A DNA stretch of 64,000 nucleotides, from the NCBI RefSeq assembly GCF_002224125.1, contig NZ_NCSM01000014.1, positions 926,794 to 990,793 of the forward strand. Reading direction: 5' to 3'. This document shows, in pieces, positions 52,720-60,251 of the stretch. Positions within the stretch are counted from its first letter, which is position 1, and the number at the start of each line of letters is the position of its first letter. The notes beneath the pieces were generated by a model, which saw only the letters and a list, made by a program, of their open reading frames with translations, searched no databases and was not told the origin of the DNA. The position numbers were made by a program, and so were the translations under genes. The stretch comes from Streptomyces sp. NBS 14/10 (GTDB taxonomy: Bacteria > Actinomycetota > Actinomycetes > Streptomycetales > Streptomycetaceae).

Positions 52720-52923
52720 ATGGACGATGAGCAAGCGGAATTGCTGGGACGCCTGTCCGATGCTCTCGGTCCGGTGCCCAACAGCGTGCTGGAAAACGCG
52801 CAATCAGTCTTCAGAGAAAACGCGTCTCGCCTTCCTGGTGCCGACGGGGATTCGGAAGACGAGGCGGTGGACCGGAAGGACCAGGTCCACGAGAACCGGA
52901 CGGCCCATGCTTCTCCTGCGTAG
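52720..52923 (+). CDS. small acidic cluster protein (67 aa), unknown function
   Basis: ATG 52720 has a very good ribosome site (AGAAGGAGCCGGAACC). The 67-residue product begins DDEQAELLGRLSDALGPVPN, is helical and acidic in its first half and polar and disordered-looking in the second (GADGDSEDEAVDRKDQVHEN), with no Cys and no membrane segment. It is not a recognisable RiPP precursor. Its last 113 bases overlap, in antisense, the end of the sigma factor gene. It might be an anti-sigma or accessory peptide; there is no direct evidence. Confidence 0.65.
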   Translation: MDDEQAELLGRLSDALGPVPNSVLENAQSVFRENASRLPGADGDSEDEAVDRKDQVHENRTAHASPA

Positions 52924-53551
52924 ACCGCCGGCTCACGGCGAAGGCCCGCAGACCGGCCGCCCTGATGCGGGAGGCGAGCACGGTGTCGCTCTTGTGGACG
53001 CGACCCTGATCCTGTAACAGCTTCTTCAGATGGGCCAGGCAGCGCGCACGCACCGGGCCCAGCGAGCCCCGCGGCATGCCGAGCGTCTCGCTGATCTCGT
53101 CGTACGACATGGGCGGATCGGTCACCAGCAGCCCCAGAAGGGCCTGGCACTTGGGCGACAGCGCACAGAACGCCGTCAGGACCTTGTCATCGCGCTCGCG
53201 GGCCAGCGCGACATCCTCCGGCAGCTCCCCGGCCACCTCCGGCCGGTCGAACGCCTCGGCGCCGCCGACCGGCACGCTGCGCCCCGACTTCTCCAGGTGC
53301 TTCAGGCTCTCCCGGCGGGCCGAGGTGGAAATCCACTGGGCCAGCCGCTCCGGTGACCGGAGTTTGTCCAGGTGCTGAACGACGCGCAGCCAGGTCGCCT
53401 GGCTGACATCGCCGCAGTCGGCCGGGCTCAGCCGGTGTGAGCGGGCGATCGCCCAGATCAGCGGCGCATACCGCTCCACGATCTGATTCCAGCAGTCCTG
53501 ATCCCCGGCAAGACAGCCGTCCACCAGATCGTTCAATGACCGTGCGTACAC
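52811..53551 (-). CDS. ECF-type sigma-70 family factor (probable cluster regulator)
   Basis: 246 residues from GTG 53551, which follows GGGGGGATAC and gives the usual YARSLNDLVDGCLAGDQDCW start; the frame extends to 53629 without a ribosome site. Region 2 (about 20-85): ERYAPLIWAIARSHRLSPAD, GDVSQATWLRVVQHLDKL and ERLAQWISTSARRESL. Region 4 (about 125-180): LSPKCQALLGLLVTDPPMSY, then DEISETLGMPRGSLGPVRAR (helix-turn-helix). After the sigma core there is a 65-residue Pro/Arg/Gly-rich tail ([19 protein letters not shown]) not usual in small ECF factors. No anti-sigma gene with a membrane segment adjoins. It probably recognises TGTATCC-N16-GATCTGT in this cluster (inference). Confidence 0.88.
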   Translation of the reverse strand: MYARSLNDLVDGCLAGDQDCWNQIVERYAPLIWAIARSHRLSPADCGDVSQATWLRVVQHLDKLRSPERLAQWISTSARRESLKHLEKSGRSVPVGGAEAFDRPEVAGELPEDVALARERDDKVLTAFCALSPKCQALLGLLVTDPPMSYDEISETLGMPRGSLGPVRARCLAHLKKLLQDQGRVHKSDTVLASRIRAAGLRAFAVSRRSTQEKHGPSGSRGPGPSGPPPRLPNPRRHQEGETRFL

Positions 53552-53668
53552 GTATCCCCCCGTGAACTTTCTTTTTTGGCTCCCGGCTGAATAGGTTCGA
53601 TCGACACCTATTATGCCGGTCCGCCGCAAGGTGACCGAAACTCAAATTCACCTCAGCTACGAGTGTTT

Positions 53669-53699
53669 ACTATAGAGCGGCGCCGACTGTGCCTGTCAA
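53669..53699 (-). promoter_or_regulatory. probable promoter of the sigma factor gene
   Basis: Minus strand: TTGACA (53694-53699), 19-base spacer, TATAGT (53669-53674), 118 bases before GTG 53551. The boxes are near-consensus but the spacer is long. This and the following two entries describe the 366-base gene-free stretch 53552-53917, which is AT-richer than the window average. Confidence 0.5.
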
Positions 53700-53726
53700 C
53701 CGTCTCCGGGGGGCTGTGGAAATGTT

Positions 53727-53745
53727 GACTGGCGGGTAGCCAGTC
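53727..53745. promoter_or_regulatory. inverted repeat GACTGGC-N5-GCCAGTC
   Basis: A perfect 7+7 dyad in the gap between the sigma and Rieske genes. It overlaps a TTGACT box (53725-53730) with TACGAT 15 bases downstream on the plus strand, so it may be an operator or a poor promoter. Confidence 0.4.
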
Positions 53746-53835
53746 TACGATGGATGCGCCGGGGTACGCGCCCCGGCGCGGCGTCCGATAGTCGATCCGG
53801 TCGCGGTGCGGATTTTGTTTCGAATATGCGTCCGG

Positions 53836-53865
53836 TGTATCTGAAGCTGACATTCCGCTATCTGT
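53836..53865 (+). promoter_or_regulatory. cluster promoter motif copy 5 (near match), facing the Rieske gene
   Basis: TGTATCT (53836-53842), 16 bases, TATCTGT (53859-53865): 12 of 14 defined positions with the same spacing. It ends 52 bases before ATG 53918. Confidence 0.6.
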
Positions 53866-53917
53866 GAAGCGGGGTCACCGTGCCCGCCACACAGACACCA
53901 CAGAGGGGAGCCACACG

Positions 53918-54271
53918 ATGAGCGAGACCGTGAACGAGCGAGGCGGGAACCAAGGCGCGATCCAGGGCGGGATCCGCGTCGCGCGCCTGGAGGATGTGCA
54001 GCCTGGCGAGATGACGACGGTCGAAGTGGAGGGCGTCAGGGTGCTCCTGGCGAACGTCGGGGGTACCGTCCGCGCCCTGCGCGACAGCTGCTCGCATGAG
54101 GAAGCCCCCTTGTCGGAGGGCGAGTTGGACGGGGAGACCGTGGTCTGCCCCTGGCACTTCAGCAGCTTCTGCCTCCGCACGGGCGAGGCGCTGGAGATGC
54201 CCGCGGTGGACCCCGTAGAGGCCTATGCGGTCCACGTAGTGGACGGAGAAGTGTTCCTTTCTCGCCAGTGA
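53918..54271 (+). CDS. Rieske [2Fe-2S] ferredoxin-type protein
   Basis: 117 residues from ATG 53918 (GAGGGGAG upstream); an in-frame GTG at 53864 lies inside the promoter motif and is rejected. Cluster ligands: C58-S-H60 in DSCSHEEAPLSEG and C77-P-W-H80 in VVCPWHFSSFC, the two-box Rieske pattern. The length and FSSFCLRTGEAL region match soluble Rieske ferredoxins that feed electrons to oxygenases. In this regulon it may reduce one of the two P450s or another oxygenase. It appears monocistronic. Confidence 0.9.
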   Translation: MSETVNERGGNQGAIQGGIRVARLEDVQPGEMTTVEVEGVRVLLANVGGTVRALRDSCSHEEAPLSEGELDGETVVCPWHFSSFCLRTGEALEMPAVDPVEAYAVHVVDGEVFLSRQ

Positions 54272-54376
54272 ACGCGGGGAACTGACGCGGGCGGCGTTCA
54301 CTAAACGGAGGCGCTGTATCGTGTGCCTGAACGCCGGGTTTCTTGTCGAGCGGCGGAGTATCAGGGAGGGGGACGC

Positions 54377-55129
54377 GTGTCGCCAGGGGAAGCGCACGTC
54401 GCACCGTACTCACGGCGCGAGAGGCTGCGCATCGCGACCATCCGCGAGATCAAGGATGTCGCCCGGACGCTCCTGGTTCAGGAGGGCCCGGAGAACGTGA
54501 CGATCCGGGCCATCGCCCGTGAGATGGGCATGACCGCGCCCGCCGTCTACCGCTACTTCAGCAGCCGTGACGCCCTGATCCTCCAGCTGCGCGTGGACAT
54601 CTTCGCCGAGATGGCCCGTTATATGCGCGGTGTGATCGGGCGGCTTCCCGAGTCGGAGCCCGCCCGCGGGCTGATCGGCGGGGCGAGAGCGCTGCGCGTC
54701 TGGGCCATCAAGCATCCCCATGAGTTCGGGCTCATACTCGGCCCCTGGGCCCCGGGCCTGGGCCGGGAGGAGACCAAGCCCGACCGGAACATGGGCTGGG
54801 TCTTCGGTTCGGTGTTCTCCGACCTGATCTCGGACCTGTGGCGGGTGCGCGGCTTCCCCGCCCCCAAGGAGGAGGAGCTCGACCCCGGGCTCGTACGGGC
54901 GCTTGTCGAACTCAGCGAGGACCAGGGCGTCGAGATGCCCCCGGGCGCGCTCGCCGTGATGCTGCGCTGCTGGGTGCGGCTGTACGGGGTGATCTCCATG
55001 GAGGCCCTCGGCCATATGTCCTTCGCCCTCCAGGAGGGGAAGTCCTTCTTCGAGTTCGAGCTGCGCAACCTCTGTCTGATGCTGGACATCGAGGAGTTCT
55101 ACGAGGAGGACACGGCCCAGGGGGCCTAG
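54377..55129 (+). CDS. TetR/AcrR family transcriptional regulator (WHG-type C-terminal domain)
   Basis: 250 residues from GTG 54377, after GGGAGGGGGACGC; the frame opens at 54323 but without a ribosome site. The N-terminal helix-turn-helix is clear: IKDVARTLLVQEGPENVTIRAIAREMGMTAPAVYRYFSSRDALI (about 22-65). The C-terminal half (FGLILGPWAPGLGREE… MLRCWVRLYGVISMEALGHM) resembles the WHG/TetR_C_13 ligand domain. It may regulate either the Rieske gene or the hopanoid operon; no inverted repeat near its own start was strong enough to call. Confidence 0.92.
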   Translation: MSPGEAHVAPYSRRERLRIATIREIKDVARTLLVQEGPENVTIRAIAREMGMTAPAVYRYFSSRDALILQLRVDIFAEMARYMRGVIGRLPESEPARGLIGGARALRVWAIKHPHEFGLILGPWAPGLGREETKPDRNMGWVFGSVFSDLISDLWRVRGFPAPKEEELDPGLVRALVELSEDQGVEMPPGALAVMLRCWVRLYGVISMEALGHMSFALQEGKSFFEFELRNLCLMLDIEEFYEEDTAQGA

Positions 55130-55457
55130 GGGATCCATGGACGATCACCTAGGGGATCACCTAGGGCCGCCTCGGGGTACATCGCGGCACGTTTGTACAC
55201 CGAGAGGCGTAAGCTGTACCGGTGCCCATCCGGGCGCGCCGAACCTGTGTCGCTGTCCCCTGTGAGTGGGGTGCGGCGTCGAGCGCCCTTGACGTGGCGG
55301 GCGCGGCGTGTCCGCATCGTGTCGACCCTGGCAACCGGTGTAGAACGGGGGATGTGACGGCATTGGCTACCCGGCCCATCTCCAGCTCTCCCACAGGGCC
55401 CGGTCACCCGGGCCCGGGCGGAGACCTGGTCCTTGCCCGTACGCCTGGCTGTCCACG
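55130..55457 (+). other. 328-base intergenic region before the hopanoid operon
   Basis: No gene is supported; the 79-codon frame at 55222 has no ribosome site and looks random. The stretch holds a 12-base direct repeat (GATCACCTAGGG at 55143-55154 and 55155-55166) with a further partial copy at the end of the TetR gene. It also holds several GTAC-containing boxes (55178-55220), TTTGTAC and TGTACC among them, that may belong to the hopanoid promoter. I cannot assign -35/-10 boxes. Confidence 0.55.
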
Positions 55458-56465
55458 GTGACCGTGGAGGACGAGCGCAGCGGGTTCCATAGCACGTCCA
55501 ACGGTCCCCTCGACGGGCAGGAGGCCGCCCGGGCCGTACTCGACAAGGCCGCGCACGAGAACTTCCCCGTCGCCCCCTTCTTCCTTCCCCGCGCCTGGCG
55601 GGCCGACCTCATGGCGATCTACGGCTACGCCCGTCTGGTCGACGACATCGGCGACGGCGACCTTCCCCCCGGCGGCACCGACGCGGAGCTGCTGGGCCTC
55701 GACCGCGATCGGGCCGACGACCCGCTCGCGATGCTCGACGCGTTCGAGAAGGACCTGCGGCGCGTCTTCGGCGAGCCGGGCGGTACGGGCGAGCCGGGGG
55801 GTACGGGCGGCACCGGCGGCGCGGCCGGCACCGGCGGTGTGTCCCCGGACCCCCGCCATCCGCTGCTGCGCGCGCTGCGCCCCACGGTCCGCCGCCACCG
55901 GCTGCCCCCCGAGCCGTTCCTCGGCCTGATCGAGGCGAACCGGCAGGACCAGCGGGTGCGCCGGTACGAAACCTATGAGGACCTGCTCGGCTACTGCGAG
56001 CTGTCCGCCAACCCCGTGGGCCGGCTGGTGCTCGGTGTGACCGGCACCACCAGCCCCGAGCGGGTCCGCCGCTCCGACGCGATCTGCACCGCGCTCCAGA
56101 TCGTGGAACATCTGCAGGACGTCGCCGAGGACCTTCGCCGCGACCGCGTCTATCTGCCCGCCGAGGACATGAAGAGTTTCGGGGTGACGGAGACCGATCT
56201 CGCCGCCCCCACGGCCGGTGCCCCGGTGCGTGCCCTGATCGCCCATGAGGCGGCCCGCGCCGAAACCCTGCTGAATGAAGGGACCCCCCTCGTGGGTAGC
56301 GTCCACGGCAGGCTCAAGTGGTTGCTCGCCGGGTTCGTGGCAGGGGGACGGGCCGCTCTGAGGGCGGTCGCGGCCGCGGGATACGACGTACTGTCTGGAC
56401 CGCCCAGACCCACCAAGCTCAGCCTGCTGCGCGAGGTGGGGGCGACACTGCGAAGAGAGGGGTGA
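55458..56465 (+). CDS. hpnC: squalene synthase HpnC (hydroxysqualene synthase step)
   Basis: 335 residues from GTG 55458. Trans-isoprenyl diphosphate synthase fold: NFPVAPFFLPRAWRADLMAIYGYARLVDDIGD holds the first Asp-rich motif, and LQIVEHLQDVAEDLRRDRVYLP the second. CELSANPVGRLVL is the HpnC family sequence. With HpnD it turns farnesyl diphosphate into hydroxysqualene through presqualene diphosphate. A Gly/Thr-rich insert of about 24 residues (FGEPGGTGEPGGTGGTGG) lies near residues 109-132. Its stop overlaps the hpnD start by GTGA. Confidence 0.94.
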   Translation: MTVEDERSGFHSTSNGPLDGQEAARAVLDKAAHENFPVAPFFLPRAWRADLMAIYGYARLVDDIGDGDLPPGGTDAELLGLDRDRADDPLAMLDAFEKDLRRVFGEPGGTGEPGGTGGTGGAAGTGGVSPDPRHPLLRALRPTVRRHRLPPEPFLGLIEANRQDQRVRRYETYEDLLGYCELSANPVGRLVLGVTGTTSPERVRRSDAICTALQIVEHLQDVAEDLRRDRVYLPAEDMKSFGVTETDLAAPTAGAPVRALIAHEAARAETLLNEGTPLVGSVHGRLKWLLAGFVAGGRAALRAVAAAGYDVLSGPPRPTKLSLLREVGATLRREG

Positions 56466-57424
56466 GCCGGACCGTGACCGGAGCTCCGCACGCGTCCGCA
56501 CCAGTGCTCGCGGCGTACCGGTACTGCGAGGCCGTGACCGGACAGCAGGCGCGTAACTTCGCGTACGGCATCAGGCTGCTGCCCACCGAGAAGCGCCGGG
56601 CGATGTCCGCGCTCTACGCCTTCTCGCGCCGCGTCGACGACATCGGGGACGGCCGCCTGGACGCCGACGCCAAGCGGGCGCGGCTGGCCGAGACCCGCGC
56701 CGTGCTCGACCGCATCAGGGACCGCGGGATCGAGGAGGACGACACCGACCCGGTCGCCGTCGCGCTCGCGCATGCCGCGCGCCGCTTCCCGATCCCGCTG
56801 GGCGGGCTCGACGAGCTGATCGACGGCGTGCTGATGGACGTGGCCGGCCAGACCTATGAGACCTGGGACGACCTCAGGGCCTACTGCCGCTGTGTCGCGG
56901 GCGCCATCGGGCGGCTCTCCCTCGGCGTCTTCGGGACCGTGCGCGCCCCCGGGATGAGCGCGCGCGAGATCGAGCGCGCCCCCGAGTACGCCGATACGCT
57001 CGGCCTGGCCCTGCAGCTCACCAACATCCTCCGGGACATCCGCGAGGACGCCTCCGGCGGCCGCATCTATCTGCCCGCCGACGACCTCGCCAAGTTCGGC
57101 TGCCCGACGGGCATCCACGCCTCGATCGCCCCGCCGGACGCCGACTTCACCGGACTGGTGCAGTTCGAGGTCCGCCGGGCCAGAGCCCTGTTCGCCGAGG
57201 GCTACAAGCTGCTGCCGATGCTGGACCGCCGCAGCGGCGCCTGCGTGGCCGCCATGGCCGGTATCTACCGCAGGCTCCTGGAGCGCATCGCCCGCGACCC
57301 GGAGGCCGTGCTGCGCGGCCGGGTCTCGCTCCCCGGCCGCGAGAAGGTGCACGTCGCCGTCCGCGGCCTGGTCGGCCTCGACGCCCGGGCCGCCGCCCGC
57401 CGCGCCGCCGGGGGACGGTCATGA
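56462..57424 (+). CDS. hpnD: presqualene diphosphate synthase HpnD
   Basis: 320 residues from GTG 56462 (a second GTG at 56474 is possible). GQQARNFAYGIRLLPTEKRR, SRRVDDIGDG (first Asp-rich motif) and LTNILRDIREDASGGRIYLP (second) identify the squalene/phytoene synthase family, and the whole matches HpnD. It condenses two farnesyl diphosphates to presqualene diphosphate. It is in the tight chain hpnC-hpnD-hpnE with 4-base overlaps. Confidence 0.95.
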   Translation: MSRTVTGAPHASAPVLAAYRYCEAVTGQQARNFAYGIRLLPTEKRRAMSALYAFSRRVDDIGDGRLDADAKRARLAETRAVLDRIRDRGIEEDDTDPVAVALAHAARRFPIPLGGLDELIDGVLMDVAGQTYETWDDLRAYCRCVAGAIGRLSLGVFGTVRAPGMSAREIERAPEYADTLGLALQLTNILRDIREDASGGRIYLPADDLAKFGCPTGIHASIAPPDADFTGLVQFEVRRARALFAEGYKLLPMLDRRSGACVAAMAGIYRRLLERIARDPEAVLRGRVSLPGREKVHVAVRGLVGLDARAAARRAAGGRS

Positions 57425-59049
57425 CCCTCCCAGCGGACCCGCATCCACGCCGCACAAGCCCAACCCCAAGCCCAAACCCAACCCCAACCCCACACGTCGA
57501 CCCGCCCCCTCGCCCGCAGGCCGACCCCGACCCACAGGGTGCAGAGACAGCAGGCCGCCCCCTCGGGGCGGCCGCGCCGTCGCGGAAGCAGACGACAGGC
57601 GGCCAGGGCGCGGGCGGCGGCCGGTCGCGGGGGTCCGTGGTCGTCGTGGGCGGCGGGCTGGCGGGCACCACGGCGGCGCTCGCGCTCGCCGACGCCGGGC
57701 TGCGGGTGACGGTGCTGGAGGGGCGCCCCCGGCTGGGCGGGCTCGCCTTCTCCTTCCGCCGCCCGTCCCCCGTAGGCGAGCTGACAGTCGACAACGGTCA
57801 GCATGTGTATCTGCGCTGCTGCTCCGCCTACCGGTGGTTCCTGGACCGGGTCGGCGGCTCGCGGCTCGCCCCGCTGCAGGGCAGGCTCGACGTGCCCGTC
57901 CTGGACGCCGACGGGCGGCCGGGACGGCGGCTCGGCCGGCTGCGCCGCGCCGCCCTGCCCGTACCGCTGCACCTGGCCGCGAGCCTCGCCACGTACCCGC
58001 ACCTCTCGCTGGCCGAGCGCGCCCAGGTGGGGCGCGCCGCGCTCGCCCTGGGGCGGCTCGACCCGGCCGACCCGGCCCTGGACGGGGTGGACTTCGGCGA
58101 CTGGCTGCGCCGCCATGGACAGTCGCCGCGCGCAGTGGAGGCGCTGTGGGACCTGGTCGGGGTCGCCACGCTCAACGCCACCGCCCGCGACGCCTCGCTC
58201 GGCCTGGCCGCCATGGTCTTCAAGACCGGGCTGCTCTCCCACCCCGGCGCGGCCGACATCGGCTGGGCCCGCACCCCCCTCGGCGAGCTGCACGACACCC
58301 TCGCCCGCGCGGCCCTGGACAAGGCCGGCGTGACCTGCGAGCTGCGTACGAAAGTGACCGCCGTCACCCGCACCGCCGAGGGCCGCTGGAGCGTGCACAC
58401 GGCGGGCGGCGCGCCGCTGGAGGCCGACGCGGTGGTGCTGGCCGTACCGCAGCGCGAGGCATACGCCCTGCTCCCCGAGGGCGCCCTGGACGCCCCGGAC
58501 CGGCTGCTGTGCATCGGCACGGCGCCGATCCTGAACATCCATGTGGTTTACGATCGCAAAGTCATGCGCCGCCCCTTCTTCGCCGCGATCGGCACCCCCG
58601 TCCAGTGGGTCTTCGACCGCACCGACGCCTCCGGCCTGGCGAAGCTCCCCGGCGCGGGGGACAGCCAGTATCTGGCGCTGTCCCAGTCCGCGGCGCACCA
58701 GGAGATCGAGCTCCCGGCCGCCGAGCTGCGCGCCCGCTATCTGCCCGAGCTGGAGCGGCTGCTGCCCGCCGCCCGCGGCGCCGCGGTGCGCGACTTCTTC
58801 GTCACCCGCGAGCGCACCGCGACCTTCGCCCCCACCCCCGGCGTCGGGCGGCTGCGCCCCGACGCCCCCACGAACGCGCCCGGCCTGTACCTGGCCGGGG
58901 CGTGGACCGCCACCGGCTGGCCCGCGACCATGGAGGGCGCCGTGCTCAGTGGGCTGTCCGCCGCCCGTACGGCCCTCCGCGACCTCGGCCGCCCGCATCG
59001 CGACCCGCCCCCTGCCTCCGGCCGGGGGATCCCCAAGGAGGCGGTATGA
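57421..59049 (+). CDS. hpnE: hydroxysqualene dehydroxylase HpnE, FAD-dependent
   Basis: 542 residues, ATGA overlap. The first about 68 residues are low-complexity Pro/Thr/Ala-rich (HPRRTSPTPSPNPTPTPH), coded by a run of CCCAA-type repeats, and are not part of the usual enzyme. The FAD motif VVVVGGGLAGTTAALALADAG begins near residue 77, then EGRPRLGGLAFSF, VDNGQHVYLRCC and the C-terminal APGLYLAGAWTATGWPATMEGAVLSG. It reduces hydroxysqualene to squalene, completing the HpnCDE route. An internal ATG after the extension is not obvious, so the extension may be translated. Confidence 0.93.
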   Translation: MTLPADPHPRRTSPTPSPNPTPTPHVDPPPRPQADPDPQGAETAGRPLGAAAPSRKQTTGGQGAGGGRSRGSVVVVGGGLAGTTAALALADAGLRVTVLEGRPRLGGLAFSFRRPSPVGELTVDNGQHVYLRCCSAYRWFLDRVGGSRLAPLQGRLDVPVLDADGRPGRRLGRLRRAALPVPLHLAASLATYPHLSLAERAQVGRAALALGRLDPADPALDGVDFGDWLRRHGQSPRAVEALWDLVGVATLNATARDASLGLAAMVFKTGLLSHPGAADIGWARTPLGELHDTLARAALDKAGVTCELRTKVTAVTRTAEGRWSVHTAGGAPLEADAVVLAVPQREAYALLPEGALDAPDRLLCIGTAPILNIHVVYDRKVMRRPFFAAIGTPVQWVFDRTDASGLAKLPGAGDSQYLALSQSAAHQEIELPAAELRARYLPELERLLPAARGAAVRDFFVTRERTATFAPTPGVGRLRPDAPTNAPGLYLAGAWTATGWPATMEGAVLSGLSAARTALRDLGRPHRDPPPASGRGIPKEAV

Positions 59050-60143
59050 GCACCACCACACAGAACCAAGGAGAGACCGTGACCCCGGCGACCCCAGCAG
59101 TCGACACCGCAGGCGTGATCGCGCTGCTCGAGCGCGGACGCACGCTCGCCACGCCGGTGCTGCGCGCCGCCGTGGACCGACTGGCCTCGCCCATGGACAC
59201 CGTGGCCGCCTACCACTTCGGCTGGATCGACGCCCAGGGCCGCCCGGCCGCAGGCGACGGCGGCAAGGCCGTCCGTCCGGCCCTCGCGCTGCTGTCCGCC
59301 GAGGTGGCGGGCCAGGCCGCCGAGGTGGGGGTGCCCGGCGCGGTCGCGGTGGAGCTGGTGCACAACTTCTCGCTGCTGCACGACGACCTGATGGACGGTG
59401 ACGAGCAGCGCCGCCACCGCGACACCGTCTGGAAGGTACACGGACCGGCGCAGGCCATCCTCGTCGGGGACGCGCTGTTCGCCCTGGCCGGCGAGATACT
59501 GCTCGAACTGGGCACGGTGGAGGCCGGGCGCGCCACCCGCCGGCTCACCTCCGCGACCCGCAAGCTCATCGACGGCCAGGCCCAGGACATCAGCTACGAG
59601 CACCGCGAGCGGGTCACCGTCGCGGAGTGCCTGGAGATGGAGGGCAACAAGACCGGCGCGCTGCTCGCCTGTGCCGCCTCCATCGGTGCGGTCCTCGGCG
59701 GCGCCGACGACCGTACCGCCGACACCCTGGAGCGGTACGGCTACCACCTCGGGCTCGCCTTCCAGGCCGTGGACGACCTGCTCGGCATCTGGGGCGACCC
59801 CGACGCCACGGGCAAGCAGACCTGGAGCGATCTGCGCCAGCGCAAGAAGTCGCTGCCGGTGGTGGCCGCCCTCGACGCGGGCGGCGAGGCATCCGAGCGC
59901 CTGGCCCGGCTGCTCGCGGCCGACGCGAAGAAGACCGAGGCCGAGTTCGCGGACTTCGACGAGGAGGAGTTCGCCGCCCGCGCGGCCTTGATCGAGCAGG
60001 CCGGCGGCCGCGACTGGACCTCGCAGGAGGCCCGCCGGCAGCACGCCACCGCTGTCGCGGCGCTCGACCAGGTGGACATGGAGGACCGGGTCCGGGCGCA
60101 GCTCATGGCGCTCGCCGATTTCGTCGTCGTACGAGAGAGATGA
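59046..60143 (+). CDS. polyprenyl (probably farnesyl) diphosphate synthase
   Basis: 365 residues, ATGA overlap with hpnE. First Asp-rich motif HDDLMDGDEQRRHRDTVWKVHG, second FQAVDDLLGIWGD, plus GGKAVRPALALLSAEVAG at the IPP site. A residue pattern of FSLLHDDLMD before the first motif suits a short-chain (C15) product, in keeping with its place between hpnE and shc. It would supply farnesyl diphosphate for squalene. A structure or assay would be needed to fix the chain length. Confidence 0.9.
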   Translation: MSTTTQNQGETVTPATPAVDTAGVIALLERGRTLATPVLRAAVDRLASPMDTVAAYHFGWIDAQGRPAAGDGGKAVRPALALLSAEVAGQAAEVGVPGAVAVELVHNFSLLHDDLMDGDEQRRHRDTVWKVHGPAQAILVGDALFALAGEILLELGTVEAGRATRRLTSATRKLIDGQAQDISYEHRERVTVAECLEMEGNKTGALLACAASIGAVLGGADDRTADTLERYGYHLGLAFQAVDDLLGIWGDPDATGKQTWSDLRQRKKSLPVVAALDAGGEASERLARLLAADAKKTEAEFADFDEEEFAARAALIEQAGGRDWTSQEARRQHATAVAALDQVDMEDRVRAQLMALADFVVVRER

Positions 60144-60174
60144 TCGCTATCGACCGCATATAGCTCGCAGTCGC

Positions 60175-60203
60175 CGGCCGGCACCCACCCGGGGTGCCGG
60201 CCG
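60175..60203 (+). terminator. intra-operon hairpin before shc
   Basis: A perfect 12-base stem CGGCCGGCACCC/GGGTGCCGGCCG with a 5-base loop, in the 108-base gap between the polyprenyl synthase and shc genes. It could be a partial terminator or a processing/stability element. Confidence 0.6.
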
Positions 60204-60251
60204 ACGGAAGCCCCACCACGGCAGAGATCTCATACTGCAAAAGGGGAAGCC

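Noticed and set aside
52720..52923. RiPP precursor peptide
   Set aside because: No Cys, no recognisable leader motif and no modifying enzyme of a RiPP class adjacent.
55222..55461. 79-codon frame before hpnC
   Set aside because: No ribosome site, mixed composition with several Cys, and it runs into the hpnC start in another frame.
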